Assembly: GCA_900549285.1 (NCBI GenBank)
Contig: URNW01000009.1
Coordinates: 1-46,972 of the forward strand
Reading direction: 5' to 3'
Length of the DNA stretch: 46,972 nucleotides
DNA from: an uncultured Mycoplasmatota bacterium
Lineage (GTDB): Bacteria; Bacillota_I; Bacilli_A; RF39; UBA660
Shown here: positions 15,175 to 22,640 of the stretch, piece by piece
How positions within the stretch are numbered: the first letter of the stretch is position 1
How the letters are laid out: every line of letters starts with the position of its first letter
The notes under the pieces: generated by a model
Databases searched by the model: none
Told to the model about the DNA's origin: nothing
Seen by the model: the letters and a program-made list of their open reading frames with translations, nothing else
Program-made: the position numbers and the translations under genes

Positions 15175-17244
15175 TTAGTTTGCAGATACAAGTTGAATTT
15201 CTACAGTACCACTGTAATTTTGTCCCTTGTCATAATCTTGATTTTCCTCTAAATATTTAAATTCATAATTGATTTGGAAACTAGCTGTTTCTCCTGGAGC
15301 AATTACAATATTCTTAGCAATTGAACCATCCTTTTTCAAAGCTGTTGTTTCATTTACTAATGTCTGTCCATCTTTAACTAGACTATAAACAAAGTTATTG
15401 CTTGTAAATGTATTTGTAACTTTAATCAAATTAATATTGTAAACAACTGTTTTATTAGAATTATTTTTAATTGTAAATTCATGACTACCTGTCCATCCAG
15501 GAATGATATTTTTAGCATTCATTGGTTTTGTGAAGTTTACTGATAAGATCGCATCTTCTGATGTATCAATATCAATATTACCACTTCCTTCTTCGGAAGT
15601 ACTAGGATTTTTCGCTTTATTAATGGTTACATAATAAGTTTTTGTAGTACCATCTTGGGCAATTACAGTTATGGATACACGAGTAGAATTATTGACTAAA
15701 TTTATTAGTCCTGTACCAATTACGGTTGCTTTTTCATTTAAAGGTGTTGCTTTTATTTCTACACTTTTTTGATCTTCAGCAACTTCTACTGTATATTCTA
15801 TGGTATCTTTATTAAATTTTGGTTTTAATGTATAATTTTCTACTTTTATACTACTTAAATCGGCACTGCTATATAAATCGCCAACACAATTATTATCGCA
15901 TACGCCATCATTATTCGTATCACAATTTACATCACATACACCATCATTATTGGTATCAATGTTAGTATCTGGTTTGCCATCTCCATTATTATCAATGTTG
16001 ATGTCTGGTTTACCATCATTATTCGTATCACAATTTAAGTCGCATACACCATCATTATCTGTATCAATATTGATATCTGGTTTACCATCTCCATCTATAT
16101 CAATATTGGTATCAGGATGTCCATCATTATCCGTATCACAGTTTAGATCACATACGCCATCATTATCTGTATCTTGATCTGTTAAGTTCTCATCTGCTTT
16201 TCCATCATTATCTGTATCAATGTTAATATCTGGTTTACCATCTCCATCTACATCAATGTTGATATCTGGTTTACCATCATTATTGGTATCACAATTTACA
16301 TCACATACACCATCACCATCAATATCAATGTTGATGTCTGGTTTGCCATCATTATTCGTATCACAATTTAGATCGCATACACCATCATTGTCCGTATCTT
16401 GATCTGTTAAGTTCTCATCTGCTTTTCCATCATTATCTGTATCAATGTTAATATCTGGTTTACCATCTCCATCTACATCAATGTTGATGTCTGGTTTTCC
16501 ATCATTATTCGTATCACAATTTAGATCACATACACCATCATTATCTGTATCAATATTGATATCTGGTTTGCCATCTCCATCTATATCAATATTGGTATCA
16601 GGGAATCCATCATTATTCGTATCACAGTTTAGATCACATATACCATCATTATTGGTATCTTGATTCATTAAATTTTCATCTGCTTTTCCATCATTATCTG
16701 TATCAATATTAACATCTGGTTTGCCATCTCCATTTACATCAATGTTGGTATCTGGTTTGCCATCATTATTCGTATCACAGTTTATATCACAAGTATTGGT
16801 ATTATCAAAATCAATATTGATATCTGGATAACCATCATCATCTGTATCAATATTAAAATCTGGCTTTCCATCTCCATCTGTATCTTTATTTACTAAATTA
16901 ACATCTGGCTTTCCATCTCCATCTGTATCAATATTAAAGTGTGGAATACGATCTCCTTTATAATCAATATTAATATCTGGTTTACCATCATTATTGGTAT
17001 CACAATTTACATCACATACACCATCACCATCAAGGTCAATGTTTAAATCAATAATACCATCATTGTTTGTATCACAATTTAATGTACATGCTTTATCTTT
17101 TTTAGATATCGAGAAATAAATACCTAGTAGAGTAACTAAAATAATTAGAATACACAAAATAATAATTATAATTGTTTTTCTTTTATTTTCTCTTCTTTCC
17201 TCTTCTAATAAAGCATTTTGTTCTTGTAAATTACTGTTGTTCAT
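15175..17244 (-). CDS. Surface protein with ~30 Asp-rich calcium-binding-like repeats
   Basis: A short cytoplasmic N-terminus and one transmembrane helix (~25-48) lead into some 390 residues of 12-residue repeats of the type D-T-N-N-D-G-K-P-D-I-N-I. This is the D-x-D-x-D-G-x-x-D calcium loop of thrombospondin type 3 or dockerin-like repeats. About every third or fourth unit reads C-D-L-N-C or C-D-V-N-C, which could form disulfides. A cadherin-like beta-sandwich follows (~470-550, S-S-I-K-V-E-N-Y-T-L to T-T-K-T-Y-Y-V-T-I-N), then a TasA-like beta domain (~565-689). The ATG at 17244 is preferred over a GTG at 17253 that abuts the GGGAG site. It is the largest member of the fibre cluster, probably wall-spanning and stiffened by calcium. 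Confidence 0.85.
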   Translation of the reverse strand: MNNSNLQEQNALLEEERRENKRKTIIIIILCILIILVTLLGIYFSISKKDKACTLNCDTNNDGIIDLNIDLDGDGVCDVNCDTNNDGKPDINIDYKGDRIPHFNIDTDGDGKPDVNLVNKDTDGDGKPDFNIDTDDDGYPDINIDFDNTNTCDINCDTNNDGKPDTNIDVNGDGKPDVNIDTDNDGKADENLMNQDTNNDGICDLNCDTNNDGFPDTNIDIDGDGKPDINIDTDNDGVCDLNCDTNNDGKPDINIDVDGDGKPDINIDTDNDGKADENLTDQDTDNDGVCDLNCDTNNDGKPDINIDIDGDGVCDVNCDTNNDGKPDINIDVDGDGKPDINIDTDNDGKADENLTDQDTDNDGVCDLNCDTDNDGHPDTNIDIDGDGKPDINIDTDNDGVCDLNCDTNNDGKPDINIDNNGDGKPDTNIDTNNDGVCDVNCDTNNDGVCDNNCVGDLYSSADLSSIKVENYTLKPKFNKDTIEYTVEVAEDQKSVEIKATPLNEKATVIGTGLINLVNNSTRVSITVIAQDGTTKTYYVTINKAKNPSTSEEGSGNIDIDTSEDAILSVNFTKPMNAKNIIPGWTGSHEFTIKNNSNKTVVYNINLIKVTNTFTSNNFVYSLVKDGQTLVNETTALKKDGSIAKNIVIAPGETASFQINYEFKYLEENQDYDKGQNYSGTVEIQLVSAN
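16176..16625. repeat. Near-identical 225-bp tandem duplication within the calcium-repeat gene
   Basis: The segment starting at 16176 recurs at 16401, exactly 225 bases (75 codons) later, with very few differences over the first ~100 bases. It sits inside a longer array of 36-bp (12-codon) units covering roughly 15880-17080. The period is a multiple of three, so gain or loss of units keeps the frame. Confidence 0.8.
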
Positions 17245-17303
17245 TTGGAACACTCCCTACTATCTATTTAAGTATAACATAACCAATCATTACTTTCAAT
17301 ATC

Positions 17304-17326
17304 AAAAAGCTACTTTTTTGCTTTTA
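17304..17326 (-). terminator. Terminator of the TasA-like gene at 17346
   Basis: The stem AAAAGC/GCTTTT with a 9-base loop, with further T residues on the minus strand. It is a weak, AT-rich hairpin. Confidence 0.5.
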
Positions 17327-17345
17327 TATCATGTATTTTTAACAC

Positions 17346-17936
17346 TTAATTTTCCTCAGCAAAAACTACTTTTATTTTACCATTTAATTTTTTATTAGCA
17401 TTATGGTTTTGATCTGCACCAGTGTTTTTATATTCTAATACTAAAGTATAGTTTAGAACTGTTTGAGCATCAACTGTTTTGTTTTCATTTTTTAAAGTAA
17501 TCGTACCTGATTTTTCCGTTAGATTACCACTAGCAATAGACATACCACTGTTATCTTTTAAATCGTATGTTAATTCCTCAGAATTTAATGTACACATATT
17601 TGTTGCAGTCTGATTATTGCTATCACATGTTTCAAAAGTATTTTCATCAATTTCTAAATTAATAGCATACGTTACTGTTTTTTCGGTTTGGGTAGGTGTG
17701 ATTGTAACACTAAAGTTCTTCTCATCTTTTGTCCCTGGTATAGCATTTTCTAAATGAATGGTTTCTTCTCCCGCATCATATTCCACTTTTAACATATCTC
17801 CTGGGGTCATACTAGCTTTTGCACCTTCACCAGTTACACTCACACCACTAGTAAAATAAGCAAAGGATACACCTATTACCGTGATACTTACACATAAAAC
17901 AATCGCTAAAATGATATTTTTCTTTCCTACATTCAT
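17346..17936 (-). CDS. TasA-like exported fibre protein
   Basis: This 196-aa protein begins with a long signal peptide (~5-28) ending V-S-F-A-Y-F-T-S-G, the pattern of SipW-processed TasA/camelysin proteins. The mature part is a predicted beta-sandwich: N-F-S-V-T-I-T-P-T near 75-83, a Cys pair near residues ~108 and 117 and the late strands T-V-L-N-Y-T-L-V-L-E-Y and I-K-V-V-F. TasA assembles by donor-strand exchange into extracellular fibres. An ATG at 17936 with a GGAGGT site seven bases upstream is better than an in-frame start at 17951. It lies between another TasA-like gene and the SipW-side genes on the same strand. Confidence 0.82.
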   Translation of the reverse strand: MNVGKKNIILAIVLCVSITVIGVSFAYFTSGVSVTGEGAKASMTPGDMLKVEYDAGEETIHLENAIPGTKDEKNFSVTITPTQTEKTVTYAINLEIDENTFETCDSNNQTATNMCTLNSEELTYDLKDNSGMSIASGNLTEKSGTITLKNENKTVDAQTVLNYTLVLEYKNTGADQNHNANKKLNGKIKVVFAEEN

Positions 17937-18057
17937 TATTAAGACCTCCATTTTATGATTTAATCATATCAAATTATTGTCTGTTTTTCAATATCTTTTC
18001 CTATTTTTTATTTATTAAAAATAATACTAACTGTATAAGGAGAAATTTTTTTAACAC

Positions 18058-18085
18058 AAAAAAACTATCTTTTTGATAGTTTTTA
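18058..18085 (-). terminator. Terminator of the TasA-like gene at 18108
   Basis: The stem AAAACTATC/GATAGTTTT with a 5-base loop is followed by several T on the minus strand. Confidence 0.75.
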
Positions 18086-18107
18086 GGTTTTCAATAGTTT
18101 TGTTATT

Positions 18108-18821
18108 TTATTCTTGTACTAGAGTAGCTCTACCATTAGTTAAACCAGTAAATTGAGCAGTAATTGTTTTTCCTGAATCAGTTGTTGTTTGATCACTTTC
18201 GCTATTTTCATAGCTAACAACTACATAGTAATAAGCTTTTGCTCCAGCATTTGTTACATTACTAAATTTTTGATCAGTAATAGTAATTTCTGTTGCATCT
18301 GTATGCTCTGTAATTTGTGTTTCAGTTTTTACTGCAGTACCAGTAGTAATTCCAGTTGCAGCAGTACATCCAGTGTAGTAGTACTTTTTGCTTCCACCAC
18401 TTAAATCGTCTTCATGGTAAGTACATCCACTTACTAAATCTCCTGATACAGGAGTTGTGTCTACTCTGTATACTGTGTATTTAATAACTGATTCACTTCC
18501 AGTTAATGCACTAGTGTCAACTTTTACTTTAACATCATAAGTCATGTCATAAGTTTGATCACCTGTTACAGTAGCACTAACTTCAGCAGCAGCTACCATC
18601 ATTCCTCCAGGATATTTCATATCACTAGCACCTTGAGTTGCAGTAGTAGCCATATTAATATTTGTACTACCTAATTGTTCAGTTGTTCCAGTTTCAGCTG
18701 TACCTGTACCTTCACCTGTTGTTGCTGTTGCTGTAAAGTATGCAAATGTTGCACCTACTACTGCTACTAATAATGTTGCTACTGCGATTACTGTCAAAAG
18801 AATTGTGTTTTTCTTCTCCAT
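18108..18821 (-). CDS. TasA-like exported protein with SipW-type signal peptide
   Basis: The 237-aa protein has a classical SipW-dependent leader (M-E-K-K-N-T-I, hydrophobic 8-25, then G-A-T-F-A-Y-F-T-A). The mature domain is Thr/Ser/Gly-rich and beta-stranded, with a conserved-looking K-Y-P-G-G-M near residues 69-74 and two Cys residues (~137 and 153) that may pair. Codon choice is more balanced and more G+C rich than in neighbouring genes, and a full AGGAGGT ribosome site precedes the ATG, so it is probably abundant. It fits a major fibre subunit more than a minor one; this is inference. Confidence 0.82.
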   Translation of the reverse strand: MEKKNTILLTVIAVATLLVAVVGATFAYFTATATTGEGTGTAETGTTEQLGSTNINMATTATQGASDMKYPGGMMVAAAEVSATVTGDQTYDMTYDVKVKVDTSALTGSESVIKYTVYRVDTTPVSGDLVSGCTYHEDDLSGGSKKYYYTGCTAATGITTGTAVKTETQITEHTDATEITITDQKFSNVTNAGAKAYYYVVVSYENSESDQTTTDSGKTITAQFTGLTNGRATLVQE

Positions 18822-18895
18822 AACTATTGTCTTACCTCCTTTACTGTAAAAATCATATCAGAAAATTACATTATTTTCAAGACCTTTTTTGTTTT

Positions 18896-21049
18896 TTATG
18901 TGAAATTTTTTGTTTTATTTCTTTTGAGTGTCAAGGAAACTCTTTTTTTGTCTTTATCTATATCTAAAACATAACATTTTACAATATCGCCTACGTTTAA
19001 GATTTCACTTGGATGTTTAATATATCTGTCTGTTATTTCAGAGATATGAACAAGGGCATCATTTTTAAGACCTATGTCAATAAAAGCTCCAAAATCAATT
19101 ACATTTCTTACAGTTCCTTCTAGTTCCATTCCAATAGTTAAGTCATCAATTGTTAGTACATCACTTTTTAAGATGGGAGCATTTAATTCATCTCTTGGAT
19201 CTCTAAGTGGTGATATTAATGATTTTATGATATCTTCTAATGTATATTGATCTGTTTTTAGTTCATCTTTTATTTTGGTAATATCTATATTCGATAATTT
19301 TTCTTTTATTTTTTCAGTACCAATATCCGTTTCCTTTAAATTACACATTTTTAATAATCCCTGTACAATTTTATAGCTTTCTGGATGAATAGAAGTTTTA
19401 TCTAGTATATTTTCACTTTCAGGTACTCTTAAAAAGCCTATTGCTTGTTCATATATTTTTTCACTAAATACTTTGGATAATTCTTTACGTGTTAAAATTT
19501 TTCCTACTTTTTCTTTATAGTTTAACAGTTTATCTATTACTTTTTTATTTAAGCCCGATATGTAAGATAGTAATTCACGAGAAGCCGTATTGACATTTAC
19601 TCCTACTTGATTTACTGCTGTAGATACAACAAATTCTAATTCATTATCTAATTTTTTTGGTGTTACATCATGTTGATACATTCCTACTCCAATACTTTTG
19701 GGATCTATTTTAACTAATTCACTTAATGGATCGATTAGACGTCTTGCAATTGATACTGCACTACGTTCTTCAACATGTAAATCAGGAAATTCACTTTGAG
19801 CTAGTTTAGAGGCAGAATACACACTTGCTCCTGCTTCATTTACAATAATATATGAAACATCTTTTTTAGCTTCTTTTATGATGCTTGCTACAAAGCTTTC
19901 TGATTCTCTTGATGCAGTACCATTTCCAATAGCAATGATATCAATTTGATATTGATCTATTAGAGTTAATAATTTCTTTTTTGAGCCCTCATAATCATTT
20001 TTAGGTTCATGAGGATAGATCACATCAATATGGAGTAATGCACCTGTTGGAGAAATCACTGCTAACTTACAACCCGTTCTAAAAGCTGGATCAAATCCTA
20101 AAACTGTCTTACTCTTAATTGGTGGTTGCATTAATAGATTTTTTAAATTTACCCCAAAATTTTTAATAGCACTTTCTTCGGCTTTTTCAGTTAAATCTGC
20201 TCTAATTTCTCTTTCGATACTTGGCATAATTAATCTTTTTAAAGCATCTTTAATGCTTAATTTTAATAATTCAGTTGTATCTTTATTATTTTTATGAATT
20301 AATTTGTTTTCTAGAAATTCTTCTATATTATTCATTTGGGTAATTAATTCTACTTTTAAGATTCCTTCTTTTTCACCCCTATTTATTGCTAATAATTGGT
20401 GAGGTTTGATCCAGTTTATTTTTAGTTCAAAATTATAATACATTTCATATAAAGCTTTTTCATCTATACTATTTTTCTTTTTACTAGATTTCATTATTCC
20501 ATTATGGTATAAGTAATTTCTAATATATTTTCGGAAACGTGCTTCTTCAGAAATGTTTTCAGCTACAATAAACATGGCTTGTTCTAAAGCAAACTTTGTT
20601 GTTGGTACATTCTCATTTAGAAAAGTTTTAGCAATATTTAAAATATCTTTATTTTCCTTAAATATTTCTTTCGCTAAAGGTTCTAGTCCCAGTTTAATAG
20701 CTTCTGTTGCCTTTGTTTTTTTCTTTTCTTTAAATGGTCGATATAAATCTTCTACATCTACTAATTTTTGAGCATTCATAATACTAGTTTTTAATTCTTC
20801 TGTAAGCAATCCTTTTTCATCAATTAGACGAATTACATCAACTTTCCTTTTTAATAAATTTAATTCATATGTATATACTTCATTGATATGATTAATTTCA
20901 TTTTCATCTAAAGCTCCTGTTGCTTCTTTTCGATATCTGGCAATAAAAGGAATTGTTGCTCCTTCACTTAATAAATTTAAAGTATTTTTTACTTGATATT
21001 CTTTAATATTTAATTCTAAACATATAGAATTTATAATTGTTTCATTCAT
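18896..21049 (-). CDS. tex: Tex-family RNA-binding transcription accessory protein
   Basis: The 717-aa protein spans the whole Tex family: helical N-terminus with G-A-T-I-P-F-I-A-R-Y-R-K-E-A-T-G (30-45), a YqgF/RuvC-like domain starting at V-L-G-F-D-P-A-F-R-T-G (~323-333), helix-hairpin-helix modules including N-V-N-T-A-S-R-E-L-L near 487, and a C-terminal S1 RNA-binding domain (~637-705, with V-R-N-V-I-D-F-G-A-F-I-D-I-G). Tex homologues are bacterial relatives of Spt6 and influence transcription and stress responses. Its promoter is back-to-back with that of a putative small RNA. Confidence 0.96.
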   Translation of the reverse strand: MNETIINSICLELNIKEYQVKNTLNLLSEGATIPFIARYRKEATGALDENEINHINEVYTYELNLLKRKVDVIRLIDEKGLLTEELKTSIMNAQKLVDVEDLYRPFKEKKKTKATEAIKLGLEPLAKEIFKENKDILNIAKTFLNENVPTTKFALEQAMFIVAENISEEARFRKYIRNYLYHNGIMKSSKKKNSIDEKALYEMYYNFELKINWIKPHQLLAINRGEKEGILKVELITQMNNIEEFLENKLIHKNNKDTTELLKLSIKDALKRLIMPSIEREIRADLTEKAEESAIKNFGVNLKNLLMQPPIKSKTVLGFDPAFRTGCKLAVISPTGALLHIDVIYPHEPKNDYEGSKKKLLTLIDQYQIDIIAIGNGTASRESESFVASIIKEAKKDVSYIIVNEAGASVYSASKLAQSEFPDLHVEERSAVSIARRLIDPLSELVKIDPKSIGVGMYQHDVTPKKLDNELEFVVSTAVNQVGVNVNTASRELLSYISGLNKKVIDKLLNYKEKVGKILTRKELSKVFSEKIYEQAIGFLRVPESENILDKTSIHPESYKIVQGLLKMCNLKETDIGTEKIKEKLSNIDITKIKDELKTDQYTLEDIIKSLISPLRDPRDELNAPILKSDVLTIDDLTIGMELEGTVRNVIDFGAFIDIGLKNDALVHISEITDRYIKHPSEILNVGDIVKCYVLDIDKDKKRVSLTLKRNKTKNFT

Positions 21050-21069
21050 TTTTTACACTCCCGAATTTA

Positions 21070-21098
21070 AATATAGCATATTTTAAACTCTAAAACAA
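21070..21098 (-). promoter_or_regulatory. Promoter of tex
   Basis: Minus-strand -35 TTGTTT (21093-21098), 17-base spacer and -10 TATATT (21070-21075). Confidence 0.6.
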
Positions 21099-21110
21099 TA
21101 AAATATTTAT

Positions 21111-21139
21111 TTTACACAGGATTTCTATTATGTTATAAT
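21111..21139 (+). promoter_or_regulatory. Promoter of candidate small RNA / leader
   Basis: -35 TTTACA (21111-21116), 17-base spacer and perfect -10 TATAAT (21134-21139), predicting a start near 21146. It is divergent from the tex promoter, with the two -35 boxes 12 bases apart. Confidence 0.75.
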
Positions 21140-21145
21140 ATGGAT

Positions 21146-21302
21146 AATGGGGATTAGATTTTCACACTTAAATAAGAGTTCCTCACCACTCTTAACAGTT
21201 TAATTCCATGTTATTCATACTAAATATTTAATAATGACGTTTCTTTTCTTGAATGAGAAGCTATTGCATTATTATAAGTCTGGCTTAGTCCAGACTTTTC
21301 TA
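21146..21302 (+). ncRNA. Candidate structured small RNA with C-rich loop
   Basis: This stretch has a strong promoter at its 5' end and an intrinsic terminator at its 3' end but no convincing reading frame. The first hairpin (21173-21194) has a perfect 7-bp stem TAAGAGT/ACTCTTA and an 8-base loop TCCTCACC, complementary to Shine-Dalgarno sequences. A second structure pairs TAATAATG with CATTATTA around an inner TTCTT/GAGAA stem (about 21229-21273). The length is near 157 bases. I cannot match it to a known family; the alternative is a terminated leader of the 406-aa gene that starts at 21346. Confidence 0.55.
21276..21302 (+). terminator. Terminator of the candidate small RNA
   Basis: The stem AAGTCTGG/CCAGACTT with a 6-base loop (21276-21297), then TTC and a later T-run (from 21307). 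It lies 49 bases before the next gene. Confidence 0.7.
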
Positions 21303-21345
21303 TTGCTTTTTTCATTATTTGTACTTATAATAAGCATTTATAGGA

Positions 21346-22566
21346 ATGGGGATATTTATGATTCATAGTGAAATTATACTTCTAGAATTAATAAAATTAT
21401 ATTACGATACTTCTAGTGGGGATTGCTTAAATTTGGATAATTTAGAAAAAGCTTTTTATACTATAGAAGAACTTGCAGGAAATTTTTTGGATATTATTTT
21501 AGAATATGATTTTTATCAAGAGTTTGATAAATTTGAAGAAATTTGTGGGGATACATTTTATCTTAAAGATGATCAAATTAGTTTTTTAGATGAGGAAGCT
21601 TTAGATTTATTAGAAGATGTTGTTCTTTTAAGTTTAGAGGGAGAAGATTTAACTTATGATGGGTTTATCTCTGATATTATTCATAATATCTGTATTTATA
21701 AAGATTTAAATATTAAGCCTTGTTTGCAAGAATATAGTACTATATTTTATAATTGTTTATCTATTGTTCAAAATTATATCAATTTGGCTTATATGGAATC
21801 GAAAAAAGGAACAAATAGCCCTGTTTTAATCTCTTTTATGAAGCGTTTAGTAGCATTATATGAAAATGATTATGCTAAACTTAATGCTAAAGATTTGGAT
21901 AAAATTAATGTTATTTTAGCTTATTTAAATGATATGTATCTAACAGATGATCCTGCTATATTTGCTAATACTAGTTGGTATATTATTTTGTTTTCAAAAG
22001 ATGAAAAAGAGTTATCTACTCTTAATTATTTACGTATATTAAATTCTATAGAAGAAGAGGAGACTACCTTATCTAATTATGATGAAGATACCTTCTTCAT
22101 TAGATACTATACAATTTATTTAAATAACTATTTAAAAGAAATAGAAAATCAAGATTGGAAAGAAGAGTTAGTACTTCAAAAATATTTATTAATCTCTACT
22201 CAACCTAGTGTGGAAGCTTACTTTTTTAAAGAGAAAAGTCTTGATGGATTAAATTTGCCTTCTTTCCCAACCGAATGGTTAACGACTAATACTTTTTCTT
22301 TCTTTTTTGATGTTGTTTTAAAGTCTATAGATGAATTATCTTGTAAAGATCAATCTATAACGAACAAAAAACATTCTCATATGGCTACTTGTGCATTATT
22401 TATACGTTGTTTCTTAAATTTAAGTATTAATGAAGAAGAAAAAAAGGAAATAGAAGAAAAGATATTACTTAGTAATTTTTATCATAAAGATGGATATCAG
22501 ATTGCTTCTAATTTGGTAGATGAGATTATATTTAGAGATTTAAGAAATCATATATTTAAAATCTAA
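21346..22566 (+). CDS. Hypothetical acidic helical protein, 406 aa
   Basis: No family is recognised. The product is strongly acidic (Asp/Glu-rich, e.g. E-E-E-T-T near residue 237), soluble, and largely alpha-helical with many Leu-Tyr-Phe heptad-like stretches. This suggests a helical-repeat scaffold rather than an enzyme. Two clusters of Cys (around 24, 52, 127-138 and later) show no metal-binding spacing. An AATGGGGAT ribosome site precedes the ATG at 21346; ATG at 21358 is an alternative. It lies directly after the small RNA terminator and 74 bases before typA on the same strand. Confidence 0.65.
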   Translation: MGIFMIHSEIILLELIKLYYDTSSGDCLNLDNLEKAFYTIEELAGNFLDIILEYDFYQEFDKFEEICGDTFYLKDDQISFLDEEALDLLEDVVLLSLEGEDLTYDGFISDIIHNICIYKDLNIKPCLQEYSTIFYNCLSIVQNYINLAYMESKKGTNSPVLISFMKRLVALYENDYAKLNAKDLDKINVILAYLNDMYLTDDPAIFANTSWYIILFSKDEKELSTLNYLRILNSIEEEETTLSNYDEDTFFIRYYTIYLNNYLKEIENQDWKEELVLQKYLLISTQPSVEAYFFKEKSLDGLNLPSFPTEWLTTNTFSFFFDVVLKSIDELSCKDQSITNKKHSHMATCALFIRCFLNLSINEEEKKEIEEKILLSNFYHKDGYQIASNLVDEIIFRDLRNHIFKI

Positions 22567-22578
22567 ATATATGGGGGC

Positions 22579-22607
22579 TTGTTAAAATGATTAGTTTGTG
22601 GTAAACT
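22579..22607 (+). promoter_or_regulatory. Possible promoter of typA
   Basis: -35 TTGTTA (22579-22584), 17-base spacer and -10 TAAACT (22602-22607). The -10 is imperfect; TATACT at 22607-22612 is an alternative. Confidence 0.4.
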
Positions 22608-22640
22608 ATACTAGTTTTGTAGAAGAAAGGAGCGATTTTT

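Noticed and set aside
15900..17100. Regular short repeats that could suggest a CRISPR array or several antisense ORFs
   Set aside because: The 36-bp period encodes in-frame 12-residue calcium-type repeats of one large protein, with no unique spacers. The antisense Ser/Leu/Pro-rich frames are mirror images of the repeats.
18189..18404. Antisense Cys/Ser-rich frame opposite the TasA-like gene
   Set aside because: It has no ribosome site and mirrors Thr/Gly-rich codons of the real gene.
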